Source: Lachnospiraceae bacterium
GTDB taxonomy: Bacteria > Bacillota > Clostridia > Lachnospirales > Lachnospiraceae
DNA: 64,000 bases
Direction: 5' to 3'
Assembly: GCA_015258065.1 (NCBI GenBank)
Contig: JABZIZ010000009.1
Coordinates: forward strand, 38,469 to 102,468
How positions within the stretch are numbered: the stretch's first letter is position 1; each line of letters starts with the position of its first letter. The position numbers and the translations under genes are program-made. Positions 1 through 8,567 of this stretch are shown in pieces. The notes beneath the pieces are model-generated. The model was not told where the DNA came from. It searched no databases and worked only from the letters and a program-made list of their open reading frames with translations.

Positions 1-949
1 CCTGGCGAAGTCCTTCGGAACCCATTCCCTTTTTTCTCACCTGGATTTTGACGTGAAACGAGGGGAGAAGGTGGCCATCATCGGCAAAAACGGCACCGGA
101 AAAACAACGTTGCTCAAAATCATCCAGGGACTCGTAGCGCCGGATGAAGGGTACTTACAGCTTGGAACCAAGGTGCATATTGGCTACTATGACCAGGAAC
201 ATCATGTCCTACATGATCAAAAGACCTTGTTTGATGAGATTTCGGATGCGTATCCGACCCTGAACAATACTAGGATTCGCTCGACACTTGCTGCCTTCCT
301 CTTTACCGGAGACGATGTCTATAAACAGATTTCCATGCTTTCCGGCGGTGAAAAAGGACGCATGTCTCTTGCAAAGCTCATGCTCTCCGACGCCAATTTT
401 CTCCTGTTGGATGAGCCGACCAACCACCTGGACATTGTTTCCAAAGAGATTCTGGAGAGTGCCGTTTCCGGCTACGAGGGAACGGTTCTCTACGTCAGCC
501 ATGACCGCTATTTTATCAACCGTACCGCCACCAGAATTCTGGAACTCAGAAACGGCAAACTGATCTCTTATATCGGCAACTATGATTACTACTTAGACCA
601 TTGCGAAGAAAGACACGCGCAAATGGAAGAAGAATCCGCAAGGGGATCCTCTCTCCCTCTTGCAAAGGCGATGCAAACAGAAATCAAGGATGCCTCTCCT
701 GCCGGCGGAAAAGAAGATTGGAAAACGCAAAAAGAACTTCAAGCCCAAAAAAGAAAACAGGAAGCGGAACTGGCCAGAACCGAACAGGAAATCGAACAAT
801 TAGAGGCAAGAGACAAGGAAATCAATGAAGCTCTGCAGAGACCGGAAATTGCCACCGACCTTGCAAAGCTTCGCAAATTCACCGATGAGCAGGAAGCATT
901 ACAAACGCGCCTGCATCTCCTTTACGACCGGTGGGAGGAACTGCAGTAA
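1..949 (+). CDS. ABC-F family ATP-binding protein, C-terminal part (5' end outside window)
   Basis: The reading frame is open from the window edge, so this is the end of a longer gene; the GTG at 53 is internal. It holds one complete nucleotide-binding domain: Walker A GKNGTGKTT (about nt 83-109), ABC signature LSGGEKGR (about 338-361) and Walker B LLLDEPTNHLD (about 398-430), then a charged coiled-coil tail rich in Lys, Glu and Gln ending at a TAA. No membrane segment is visible. The DEPTNHLD motif and C-terminal coiled coil fit ABC-F proteins, soluble ATPases that act on ribosomes as translation factors or antibiotic-protection proteins. The subfamily cannot be told because the first domain and the linker are missing. 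It converges on the downstream icd gene. Confidence 0.9.
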   Translation, partial: LAKSFGTHSLFSHLDFDVKRGEKVAIIGKNGTGKTTLLKIIQGLVAPDEGYLQLGTKVHIGYYDQEHHVLHDQKTLFDEISDAYPTLNNTRIRSTLAAFLFTGDDVYKQISMLSGGEKGRMSLAKLMLSDANFLLLDEPTNHLDIVSKEILESAVSGYEGTVLYVSHDRYFINRTATRILELRNGKLISYIGNYDYYLDHCEERHAQMEEESARGSSLPLAKAMQTEIKDASPAGGKEDWKTQKELQAQKRKQEAELARTEQEIEQLEARDKEINEALQRPEIATDLAKLRKFTDEQEALQTRLHLLYDRWEELQ

Positions 950-991
950 AGGCAGTTTCTCCCTGTAGCCAATCCGCAGTTATTTCCGTCA

Positions 992-1084
992 TCTGGTCTT
1001 CTTGCAATCCTGTCCCCTTCCTGTGATCCTATCTGTTTCTTATCATCCTCACTCTTCTTGCCATCCTATAATCTTCTTGCGATC
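992..1084 (-). repeat. Five contiguous degenerate 18-19 bp tandem units at the 3' end of icd
   Basis: Read on the icd coding strand, five units abut without gaps: 1084-1067 GATCGCAAGAAGATTATA, which is the last icd codons, then 1066-1049 GGATGGCAAGAAGAGTGA, 1048-1030 GGATGATAAGAAACAGATA, 1029-1011 GGATCACAGGAAGGGGACA and 1010-992 GGATTGCAAGAAGACCAGA. Each after the first opens with GGAT and has AAGAA- or AGGAA-like sequence in the middle. The first unit lies in the gene and carries its stop, so the array looks like a decayed tandem duplication of the gene's end. I see no rho-independent terminator here. Confidence 0.75.
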
Positions 1085-2262
1085 GCATCCAGAAAGGCGC
1101 CCGAATTCAGGATTTTTTTCTCCGGCAAACTGGTGATGAGCGCCAAATCCTTTGTCATCTCCCCCGCCTCGATGGTAGAAAGCGTTGCTTCCTCCAACCT
1201 TTTTGCAAAAGCAACCAGTTCCGGAAGCGCATCGATCTCTCCTCGCTTCTTCAGCGCCCCGGTCCAGGCGAAAATCGTCGCTACCGAATTGGTGGAAGTT
1301 TCCTCTCCTTTTAAATATTTATAATAGTGCCTTTGCACGGTTCCGTGTGCAGCCTCATATTCATAGACACCCTCCGGAGACACCAGAACAGACGTCATCA
1401 TGGCAAGCGACCCGAAGGCGGAGGAAATCATATCGCTCATCACATCGCCGTCATAATTCTTGCACGCCCAAATCATTCCGCCCTCCGACTTGATAATTCG
1501 GGCAACCGCATCATCGATTAAGGTGTAAAAGTAGTCGATGCCTTCTCTTTCAAAAGTCTCTTTAAATTCTTCCTGATAAATCTGATCAAAAATCTCCCGA
1601 AATCTGGCGTCATAAATCTTCGAAATCGTATCCTTGGTTCCAAACCAAAGCGGTTTTTTCTCTGAAAGCGCATAAGAAAAACAGGATCTGGCAAAACTCC
1701 GGATCGACTGATCCGTATTATGAATGCCCTGGATCACTCCGGGTGCCTCAAAATCGTGGATCAGTTCCCGCACCTGACTCCCGTCCTTTGCCGTAAATAC
1801 CAGCTCCGCCCTGCCGGCAGACGGAATCCGAATCTCCGCATTCTTGTAGACATCCCCATACGCATGCCTGGCAATGGTAATCGGTGCCTTCCAGCTTCGG
1901 ACATTGGGCTCAATCCCGCGTACCAGAATCGGTGTCCGGAACACCGTCCCGTCCAGAAGAGCCCGAATCGTACCGTTTGGGCTCTTCCACATTTTTTTGA
2001 GTCCATATTCCTTCACCCTGTCCGCATTCGGTGTAATCGTTGCGCACTTGACCGCCACGCCATATTTTTTTGTCGCCTGCGCAGACAAAACGGTAATCTC
2101 ATCGTCCGTCTCATCCCTCTTTTTGAGTCCCAAATCATAATACTCCGTCTTCAACTCGACATACGGCAGCAGCAGCTTCTCCTTGATCATCTGCCAGAGA
2201 ACTCTTGTCATTTCATCGCCGTCCATCTCGACAAGCGGTGTTTTCATTTGAATTCGATTCAT
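1066..2262 (-). CDS. icd: NADP-dependent isocitrate dehydrogenase
   Basis: A 398-residue protein of the homodimeric, eukaryote-like NADP-IDH type, which decarboxylates isocitrate to 2-oxoglutarate with NADPH formation in the cytoplasm. Visible family blocks are the N-terminal VEMDGDEMTR, substrate loop NGTIRALLDGTVFRTPI, metal-binding region YDGDVMSDMISSAFGS and cofactor region EAAHGTVQRHYYKY with ETSTNSVATIFAW. The length is normal for the family. The ATG at 2262 follows an AGGAGGAG ribosome site. It is a single-gene unit between the convergent ABC-F gene and the divergent HAD gene; in an anaerobe it probably feeds glutamate synthesis rather than a full TCA cycle (inference). Confidence 0.96.
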   Translation of the reverse strand: MNRIQMKTPLVEMDGDEMTRVLWQMIKEKLLLPYVELKTEYYDLGLKKRDETDDEITVLSAQATKKYGVAVKCATITPNADRVKEYGLKKMWKSPNGTIRALLDGTVFRTPILVRGIEPNVRSWKAPITIARHAYGDVYKNAEIRIPSAGRAELVFTAKDGSQVRELIHDFEAPGVIQGIHNTDQSIRSFARSCFSYALSEKKPLWFGTKDTISKIYDARFREIFDQIYQEEFKETFEREGIDYFYTLIDDAVARIIKSEGGMIWACKNYDGDVMSDMISSAFGSLAMMTSVLVSPEGVYEYEAAHGTVQRHYYKYLKGEETSTNSVATIFAWTGALKKRGEIDALPELVAFAKRLEEATLSTIEAGEMTKDLALITSLPEKKILNSGAFLDAIARRL

Positions 2263-2347
2263 GGTCTCCTCCTCGTTTTCGAAAAATTATATCATGATCC
2301 CCGTGTCAAAAGTATTTAAATTCGAACGAAACAAAAATAAGGTCTGT

Positions 2348-2375
2348 TTGCAGGCAGATCAAAAACAGGTATAAT
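2348..2375 (+). promoter_or_regulatory. Predicted sigma-A promoter for the HAD phosphatase gene
   Basis: TTGCAG (2348-2353) and TATAAT (2370-2375) are separated by 16 bp, about 85 bp upstream of the coding start. No other plus-strand gene lies nearby that it could serve. Confidence 0.6.
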
Positions 2376-2459
2376 AGGCGGGTATCTGATGAAATGAAAA
2401 CCTTCCTTCATGCACTGCATTCTGTTTACGAAAATCAGAGCAAACGATAGGAGAATGTG

Positions 2460-3230
2460 ATGTTAAAAATACTTCTTTTTGATCTGGACGGCACACTGAT
2501 CGACTCCGCCCCCGGAATCATTCATAGCCTGCAATATGCCCTACAGAACTTACATCAGCCCATCCCCGACGAAGCAACCCTAAGGCTTTTTATCGGCCCT
2601 CCGCTCAGCATCGCTTTTCCGCAGTTTTGTCATCTGGATGCGGAACAGACGACGCAGGCCACGACGGAATACCGGAACTATTACAAAAAACAAGGCATCT
2701 TTGAATGTAGCGTTTACGCAGGGGTACCGGAGGCGCTGGAGGCACTAAAGAAAGAGGGCTTTCTCCTCTGTGTCGCCTCCAGCAAGCCGGAGGCCATGGT
2801 CAAAATCGTCCTCTCTCACTTTCACTTGGATTCCTATTTCGACTGCATTACCGGTTCCATTTCCGATGTTCTGAGATCCAATAAAGCCGAGGTTATCGAG
2901 GAAGTATTCCGTAGGCTTTCCGCCCAAACCAGACCGGAGATTTATACGCCCGAAGAAGGCGAGGATCTTTCCTCTCCTGAATGTGCGGACTATCTAAGGG
3001 CCGTCCGCGATCTCAAGGCCTCCTGCCTGATGATCGGCGACCGCTTCTACGATTTGGAAGGCGCCAAAAAGGCGGGTGTGCGCGCTCTTGCCGTTTCCTG
3101 GGGCGCAGCGCCCGCCGGTGAATTTGATGCCTATCCGGATGTCACCGTGGTAAAGAATCCGGAGGAGATGGTGAAATGGATCCTACAGGAGGCAGGAGAT
3201 CCCCTTCCTCACGAACGTGAGTGGCGCTAA
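2460..3230 (+). CDS. HAD-superfamily hydrolase, phosphoglycolate phosphatase-like
   Basis: A 256-residue soluble phosphatase of HAD subfamily I. Motif I FDLDGTLID sits at residues 7-15 with the nucleophile and acid/base aspartates, motif II is VASSKPE, motif III is the Lys in SNKAEV, and motif IV is IGDRFYDLEGAKKAG. A helical cap lies between motifs I and II. Compared with typical Gph/PgpB-like enzymes (about 215-225 residues) it carries an extra acidic stretch of roughly 30 residues before motif IV (around PEEGEDLSSPEC). ATG 2460 is preferred over GTG 2457 because AGGAGA ends five bases before it. The substrate cannot be told from sequence. The stop overlaps that of the convergent gene by 3 bp. 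Confidence 0.88.
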   Translation: MLKILLFDLDGTLIDSAPGIIHSLQYALQNLHQPIPDEATLRLFIGPPLSIAFPQFCHLDAEQTTQATTEYRNYYKKQGIFECSVYAGVPEALEALKKEGFLLCVASSKPEAMVKIVLSHFHLDSYFDCITGSISDVLRSNKAEVIEEVFRRLSAQTRPEIYTPEEGEDLSSPECADYLRAVRDLKASCLMIGDRFYDLEGAKKAGVRALAVSWGAAPAGEFDAYPDVTVVKNPEEMVKWILQEAGDPLPHEREWR

Positions 3231-4327
3231 TCCACAAATAATCTTCGCTTCACCTCCTCATGGGTCTTTTTCCCACAGGTTCCGTCTGTATTTTCGGTGA
3301 TTTCCGAATAATCCCGAATTTGTTCTTCTTTACAGTGAGGATTTCCCGGAAGGCGATCGGAAAGAAAAGCCGGCAGCGTATGAAAATAATCTTCATAACA
3401 GCCATACCTCTGCCAGGGATTGCGTCTGGCAAATCCATAGCAGTGTTCTTTCAGTTCATTTATAGAAAAACGAAGCGGAATTTCCGTGTAGCTGTCCAGG
3501 TCTTCCGTTATTTCATAGAGCTTTCGATCCGGCATGGAAAAATAACGGATGGATTCCAAATTCCCCTGCTCTACTCCGAATGCTTCCTGCTGTCTAAACA
3601 AAATTCCCAGAAATGGACTCCTCATATATCCGCTCCTTGGTTTTGTCGGCATCGGAAAAGGAGGCGTCCAAACATGGAACTTCCTGTCTTCCTTCGACAA
3701 CAAGAAGAAGCAATCCCCCCTAGCCGGTGCAAGCAGCAGTCCCTTCCTAGTATCTATCATGGAGGAAAAAGGTCTGATTTTACCCGGTATCTCAAATCCA
3801 CAATCAAATAGTCCGATTTCTTCCTGTGAGCAATCGAAACGACGATACTCTCCATTTTCCGGATTCCACCTGCATACGGACGTATCATCAGCAGATAGCA
3901 GCCATACCGCTTCCTTCCGGAGATCGGTCGTCAGGAAGGTATAACCACCTGCCTGCAATTCTTCACCTGGCAGAACCGTCTGCCTTTCCAGATGATTTAC
4001 GTCTACTGCCAGAATTTGCGGATCATTGACAGAGGAAAATAACAGAAAATTGCGGAAGAGGCAGTATCCCCTAGTGTTCGGATTTCCGTCTTCATCTACG
4101 CCGAAGAACGATTCCGGCACTTCCACATAATGAAGTTCTTCTGTCCTAAAATCCATCCTTACCAAATAAGGATAGGTTTGCGGGATCAGGAAGAGAAAAT
4201 CCCCTACCCGAATCGAATCCGCAAAGGCAGAAAGCGTCACTTCGCAGGGTTTCAAGGGGATGGATCTGCACCCTCCTTCCCCATCTCTAACTAAGATCTG
4301 GAAGGAATGCAGCGGAGCGATATACAA
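3227..4327 (-). CDS. Detached C-terminal propeller-like half of the split CDP-glycerol-transferase-like gene
   Basis: A 366-residue frame from TTG 4327, in the same frame as the gene ending at 4355 and separated from it only by a TAA and nine sense codons. It matches, end to end, the C-terminal half (after Tyr483) of the intact paralogue at 5782-8373, including PYLVR-D-R-EE, SMPDRKLYE(A), KEHCYGFAR, YEDxFHTLPAF and ADGTCGxKTHE blocks. At least five segments share the pattern of a hydrophobic strand, a turn, then an aromatic-Asp-x-x-Thr/Arg strand, suggesting a beta-propeller (inference). No signal peptide or membrane span is visible. GAGGAAG about 10 bases upstream of the TTG could allow reinitiation; otherwise this is the dead half of a nonsense-mutated gene. 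Function is unknown. Confidence 0.6.
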   Translation of the reverse strand: MYIAPLHSFQILVRDGEGGCRSIPLKPCEVTLSAFADSIRVGDFLFLIPQTYPYLVRMDFRTEELHYVEVPESFFGVDEDGNPNTRGYCLFRNFLLFSSVNDPQILAVDVNHLERQTVLPGEELQAGGYTFLTTDLRKEAVWLLSADDTSVCRWNPENGEYRRFDCSQEEIGLFDCGFEIPGKIRPFSSMIDTRKGLLLAPARGDCFFLLSKEDRKFHVWTPPFPMPTKPRSGYMRSPFLGILFRQQEAFGVEQGNLESIRYFSMPDRKLYEITEDLDSYTEIPLRFSINELKEHCYGFARRNPWQRYGCYEDYFHTLPAFLSDRLPGNPHCKEEQIRDYSEITENTDGTCGKKTHEEVKRRLFVD

Positions 4328-4354
4328 CCTGTCTTCTTCCTCGAAAACTCTACC

Positions 4355-4357
4355 TTA
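4355..4357 (-). other. In-frame TAA splitting the downstream transferase-propeller paralogue
   Basis: Codons around the stop read GCC TAA GGT AGA GTT; the intact paralogue reads GGC TAC GGA AGA GCG, with the TAC at 6925-6927. The alignment is colinear with no gap on either side, so one base change in a Tyr codon explains the split. Confidence 0.85.
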
Positions 4358-5785
4358 GGCTTTTTCCGAATCCTCTGACAGCCGGCAGCAGAAGTGGAAA
4401 ATGCCATCCTTCCCCCGACCAAATAACTGACTTCCTTCGGTCACCAGGTAATTTCCATCTAATTCATCTACTCTCCCGCTAAGGAGAGTCCCCAAATAAT
4501 CTTCCTGATCTGGAAGGCAGTGGATGTTTTGATCGAGTAGAAATAGAGGCTTCCCCGTAATTCCAAACATCGTGGCAAGCGCTGAGGTCCAGCCACCCAA
4601 ATAGACATCCGACAGCGCCATGGCCTGTTCAGGGCTTTCCGTATCATCGTAAATACCATAACCGTCCTGAATAAACCTCTCCTGGATCGCCAGGTACTTT
4701 CTTCCCAGCTCCGGCAACATCGAAGAAAAAGTTGCTTCCAACAAGGGATGCGGCCTCCAGATCAAACAGAGATCCTCTCTGTCCTTAAATTGATGAAAGA
4801 CATACTCCAACTTATTTAAAAAACCTTCTTTGTAGAGAATAGCCTCCTCTATGCTAGTATTATAGAAAAACAATTTTTTGTCACTTGCCCTCTCCTTCCA
4901 GGCTTCCGGCATTTTAGCTGGAGCGTTGCAGACAGCAAGCATCTGATCAAATTTCGGAGAGCCGGTCACGATGAATTGCTCCCTCTTAATCAAAGACGAG
5001 AAATAGGGAAGAAGGTTATAAGACTGTGCAACCACGTAATCAACAAATGGATATGCAAAAAAATTTAACTGAAAGCTATGAATTCCACCTGCGGACACAT
5101 AATAAGGGACATAAACGAGTTTACTACAATTCTTTTTTAATGCATTCGAATAAAAGCGGGGATCAATGCTGGTCACTGCATTCCCCCCATCAAAGGGATT
5201 ATGAATATAAATGATATCCGGCTGCACGTCTTGTAAATGGTACTCTTCACAAGACTTGCAACTTAGATCGGGGGGAAACAGATTTGTCTCATTATGTTTG
5301 GTTGTAAGCTCATGGGCGGAATTCCGATCATAGTAAGGAATCGGAAGAACCACTGCATGACAGGAAGGATCTGCCTTTGCCGCCAGATAGATACTTTCCA
5401 TAGAATCCCACATGGAGGCTTTGTAAGGCAGAAAAACAATTTCCAAAATGACTTGTATTTCCTCCTGAAACGTTTTTTCTACTTCTTTCCACTGCGTGCG
5501 CAGTTTGGAAAACGAATGTAACACTCGACCTAGATCCTGCACCGCTACCGCATGATGACTTTCGTACAAATCCTCACAGTATTCTTCTATCCGATGCACG
5601 GTTTGTGTACCAGAGCCTTCCTCCTCGATCTGCTCTCCAATTGCAACGGCAGTCTCCTGACAGGTCGTCAGTAGTTCGCAACAAGCTTCCAAATCCCCCT
5701 TCTGATAGAGTCTTTCCAGCTCTGTATGGGCCTCCCCATATTCTTGCATTAAGGAAAGAAGTTGTTCCTTCTTTTTTCTTCTCAT
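4355..5785 (-). CDS. CDP-glycerol glycerophosphotransferase-like protein (N-terminal half of a split paralogue)
   Basis: A 476-residue protein: a charged helical N-terminus (about 1-110), then a GT-B-like transferase region with DSMESIYLAA, IYIHNPFDGGN, VTGSPKFDQ, LIWRPHPLLEA and a C-terminal donor-site-like block ending GITGKPLFLLDQN. These blocks resemble the TagB/TagF family, which transfers glycerol- or ribitol-phosphate from CDP-polyols in teichoic acid synthesis; acceptor and donor here are unknown. ATG 5785 overlaps the stop of the upstream paralogue (ATGA) behind a GGGGGGA site, so the two are translationally coupled. It ends at a TAA where the paralogue has Tyr and continues for another 380 residues. 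The transferase half could still be active. Confidence 0.75.
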   Translation of the reverse strand: MRRKKKEQLLSLMQEYGEAHTELERLYQKGDLEACCELLTTCQETAVAIGEQIEEEGSGTQTVHRIEEYCEDLYESHHAVAVQDLGRVLHSFSKLRTQWKEVEKTFQEEIQVILEIVFLPYKASMWDSMESIYLAAKADPSCHAVVLPIPYYDRNSAHELTTKHNETNLFPPDLSCKSCEEYHLQDVQPDIIYIHNPFDGGNAVTSIDPRFYSNALKKNCSKLVYVPYYVSAGGIHSFQLNFFAYPFVDYVVAQSYNLLPYFSSLIKREQFIVTGSPKFDQMLAVCNAPAKMPEAWKERASDKKLFFYNTSIEEAILYKEGFLNKLEYVFHQFKDREDLCLIWRPHPLLEATFSSMLPELGRKYLAIQERFIQDGYGIYDDTESPEQAMALSDVYLGGWTSALATMFGITGKPLFLLDQNIHCLPDQEDYLGTLLSGRVDELDGNYLVTEGSQLFGRGKDGIFHFCCRLSEDSEKA

Positions 5786-8373
5786 CGTCCCCCCTTTGAT
5801 TGATTCATAAGAATATTCTTTACCGCTTCATGCGTCTTTTGCCCACAGGTACCATCTGCGTTTTCTATGATTTCCTGATAATCCTGAATGGCTTTTACCG
5901 AATCAAACGGACTTCCCGGTAAGGTTCCATCCAGAAAAGCTGGAAGGGTGTGAAAAGCATCTTCGTAGCAACCGTATCTTCTCCATGGAGCATGCCTTGC
6001 AAATCCGTAGCAATGTTCTTTTAATTCTTTACTTAAAAATTGAATTGGAATCTCTTTGTAACCTTCCAGATCCTCTGAAAGTGCATAGAGTTTCCGATCC
6101 GGCATGGAAAAATATCGAATTGTCCCAGGCAATTGTCGGGAACCTGCTTCGTCTGATATATGTCTAAACAATACGCCCGTAATAGGACAAGAGTAATAAC
6201 AGCTTTGCGGATGAGAGGGCAAAGAAAAAGGGGGGTTCCATCTGTGAAATTTTTTCGTCTCGCAATCGAAAAGCAGAAAATGCTGTCCGTCCTTGGACGC
6301 CAGTAAGACCCCTTTTGGTGACACAACCAACGAGAAAAAGGACAGATCTTCCACTTTAAAATTCTCTTTCTCAGAATGCACACTTTCTTCCTTAACGCAA
6401 TAATCAAAGGTCTTAACATCTCCACGCATTGGATCCCAACAACCAAAAAAATGACCGGATGATGGCAAAAACCATATTCTAGCCTGATCGAAGTCCGTTG
6501 CTATACAGGAGAATCCACCGTGCTCTACTCCTCCTGGTAATACGGATTCCACCTCCATGGTTTCATAATCTATCGCCATAAAATAGCTCTTCACCGGAGA
6601 CGCAACGATCAAATAATTTTCATAAATACAATGAGCAACATTTTTTATATTGTCATGAACAGTATAATCACCAAAAAAACCTCTCTCCATTTCCAGATAC
6701 CTGATCTCTTCGTTTCTCAAATCAAATCGAACCAGATAGGGATACTCTATCGGAATGAGAAAGATATATTCTCCTATCCGAATCGAATCTAAGAAGAAAC
6801 GGTAGATTACATGATGCGGGCGTAAAGGGATTTTGCGCATTTCATGATTCTCTTCTATTACGGCAATTTCCAAATTATGAAGCGGAATTACATATATTTT
6901 TTTGCCACATTCTACCGCTCTTCCGTAGCCCTTCATGGACTCCTCTGACAATCTACAAATAAAATGATAGGTGTCATCCTCCCTCTTTTCGAAAAGCTGA
7001 TTTCCCTCTGTGACAATATATTTCTCTTCCAATTCGTCATATCGGCCACTTAAAAGGCTCCCAAGGTAATCCGCCTGATTCGGGAGGGAATCGATCTGGA
7101 AATTTAATATAAAAACCGGTTTCCCCTGCGCCCCAAACATGGTGGATAGAGAAGAAACTCCCCCACCAATATACCGATCTGCGATTGCTAAGGTATATTC
7201 CGGGATGGGTGTTTCATCGTATATCCCCCACCCTTCCTTCCGATATTGTTCTTTCCGTTTCTCAAATTCCAAATAGAAATCTGTCCTCATTGATTGAAAC
7301 GTCTGACCTAACAAAGGGTGTGGTCTCCATATCAAACAGAAATCGGCTCGGTCTCTGAAGGTTGCAAAGATATAATCCAGTTTATGAAGAAAGTTCACAG
7401 CTCCTTGCAGCACATCATCCACGCTGGTATTCAAAATAACAGACTTTTTGAACGAGATCTTTTCTATCCAATCGGATGGTACCGGAACTTGTGATTTTTT
7501 TAATTGGGCAATCTTATCAAATTTCGGCGAACCGGTTACTAGACATTTCTTTTCCCCGTCGACTGCTGTAAAAAAAGGAAGAAAACAGGAAGACTGCACC
7601 ACAATATGATCTACATGAAAATAGGCACTTAATAGATAATCGAAACTATTAGGACCTCCTGAAGAAGAAAAATAGGGTACATATACCAATCTCCGACAAA
7701 GTTGCTTTAAATTTTTCGAATAAAAGTATGGATCTACACTGGAGACTAGATTCCCTCCATCATAGGGATTGTGAATATAGATCACATCAGGGAACTCCTG
7801 CACGAAATCATAGTTTTCATAAGAAATACAAGGAATTTCGGGGGGAAATTCAGCGATTTCATAATGCTTATCTCCCAAGCTACTGTCAGACTTTCTATTA
7901 TAATACGGGATCGGTATCACAACGGCATGACAATCCGGATCCTCACTTGCCGCTAAATAAATGCTCTCCAAAGAATCCCACATGGTTGCCTTATACGGTA
8001 GGAAAACAATCTCCAAAACAACTTTTATGTCCTCTTCTATCCATCGTTGGACCTCCTGCCATCGTGTGCGCAGCCGTTGCAATTTTTGATCTACTTCAGC
8101 AGCATTCGCACTTTCTAAAAGATTGCTAAAGCAAAAGAGAGCTTCACAAAAATCTTCCAGTAAGGGAACAATCCTTGATACGCCTCTCTCTTCCTCTTTC
8201 TCCTGTGCTTTTTCCAGTTGTTTCCCAATCGCAATGGCACCTTCCTGACACACCGCCAGAAGCTCTTCACATGATTCGAAGTTTTGCCGTTTATAATATT
8301 CTTCAATTTGATTTAACGCCTCATAAAACTCTGAAGCCAAAGAAAGAATACGATCTTTTTGTGCTTTTCTCAT
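5782..8373 (-). CDS. Two-domain protein: CDP-glycerol-transferase-like domain plus propeller-like C-terminal domain
   Basis: An 863-residue intact protein. Residues about 1-115 are charged and helical; about 118-470 form a GT-B-like transferase region with DSLESIYLAA, YIHNPYDGGN, VTGSPKFDKI, LIWRPHPLLGQ and a D-RYIGGG-SSL-MFG-QGKPVFIL block, as in TagB/TagF enzymes. After Tyr483 comes a region of about 380 residues with at least five strand-turn-strand segments such as LVRFDLRNEEIRYLE, FMAIDYETMEVESV and LLFDCETKKFHRW, suggesting a propeller, closed by the block YGCYEDAFHTLPAF. I do not recognise this C-terminal domain. ATG 8373 is chosen over an upstream in-frame ATG at 8472 because MRKAQKDRILSLA aligns with the paralogue's MRRKKKEQLLSLM and a GGTGGG site precedes it. 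It is the first gene of the two-copy run. A surface-polymer role is inference. Confidence 0.8.
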   Translation of the reverse strand: MRKAQKDRILSLASEFYEALNQIEEYYKRQNFESCEELLAVCQEGAIAIGKQLEKAQEKEEERGVSRIVPLLEDFCEALFCFSNLLESANAAEVDQKLQRLRTRWQEVQRWIEEDIKVVLEIVFLPYKATMWDSLESIYLAASEDPDCHAVVIPIPYYNRKSDSSLGDKHYEIAEFPPEIPCISYENYDFVQEFPDVIYIHNPYDGGNLVSSVDPYFYSKNLKQLCRRLVYVPYFSSSGGPNSFDYLLSAYFHVDHIVVQSSCFLPFFTAVDGEKKCLVTGSPKFDKIAQLKKSQVPVPSDWIEKISFKKSVILNTSVDDVLQGAVNFLHKLDYIFATFRDRADFCLIWRPHPLLGQTFQSMRTDFYLEFEKRKEQYRKEGWGIYDETPIPEYTLAIADRYIGGGVSSLSTMFGAQGKPVFILNFQIDSLPNQADYLGSLLSGRYDELEEKYIVTEGNQLFEKREDDTYHFICRLSEESMKGYGRAVECGKKIYVIPLHNLEIAVIEENHEMRKIPLRPHHVIYRFFLDSIRIGEYIFLIPIEYPYLVRFDLRNEEIRYLEMERGFFGDYTVHDNIKNVAHCIYENYLIVASPVKSYFMAIDYETMEVESVLPGGVEHGGFSCIATDFDQARIWFLPSSGHFFGCWDPMRGDVKTFDYCVKEESVHSEKENFKVEDLSFFSLVVSPKGVLLASKDGQHFLLFDCETKKFHRWNPPFSLPSHPQSCYYSCPITGVLFRHISDEAGSRQLPGTIRYFSMPDRKLYALSEDLEGYKEIPIQFLSKELKEHCYGFARHAPWRRYGCYEDAFHTLPAFLDGTLPGSPFDSVKAIQDYQEIIENADGTCGQKTHEAVKNILMNQSKGGR

Positions 8374-8388
8374 CCCACCCCCGCACCA

Positions 8389-8424
8389 GATGGCTTTATC
8401 GCAGGACCTTCCCTGCCCACCATC
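8389..8424 (-). promoter_or_regulatory. Leader hairpin upstream of the transferase-propeller operon
   Basis: GATGG (8389-8393) pairs with CCATC (8420-8424) and GCAGG (8401-8405) with CCTGC (8412-8416), giving a nested stem about 16 bases before the start codon of the 863-residue gene. It lacks a U-tract, so it is not a terminator; an effect on translation is possible. Confidence 0.35.
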
Positions 8425-8433
8425 TGTAATTTT

Positions 8434-8451
8434 ACATATCAAATGATATGT
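8434..8451. promoter_or_regulatory. 8-2-8 inverted repeat, possible operator
   Basis: ACATATCA, two bases, TGATATGT: a perfect palindrome about 60 bases upstream of the first transferase-propeller gene. No regulator gene adjoins it, so its protein partner is unknown. Confidence 0.4.
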
Positions 8452-8567
8452 GAAAATAAACAATAGTTCCAAATGTAATATCGGTAAAAAGGGGAATCCA
8501 TTAAAGATAGTCTAACGGTGATTATATGAATTCTACTATTTTCATTTTATGTCTCCACGACAATATC

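Noticed and set aside
2263..2330. TTGACA and TATAAT upstream of icd as its promoter
   Set aside because: On the minus strand the two hexamers are only about 12 bp apart, too close for a sigma-A promoter, so neither is annotated as such.
8374..8472. N-terminal extension of the transferase-propeller protein giving a hydrophobic start (MELLFIFTYHLICK)
   Set aside because: It could be mistaken for a signal peptide, but the paralogue starts at the equivalent of 8373, a ribosome site precedes that ATG, and the extension runs through the leader palindrome.
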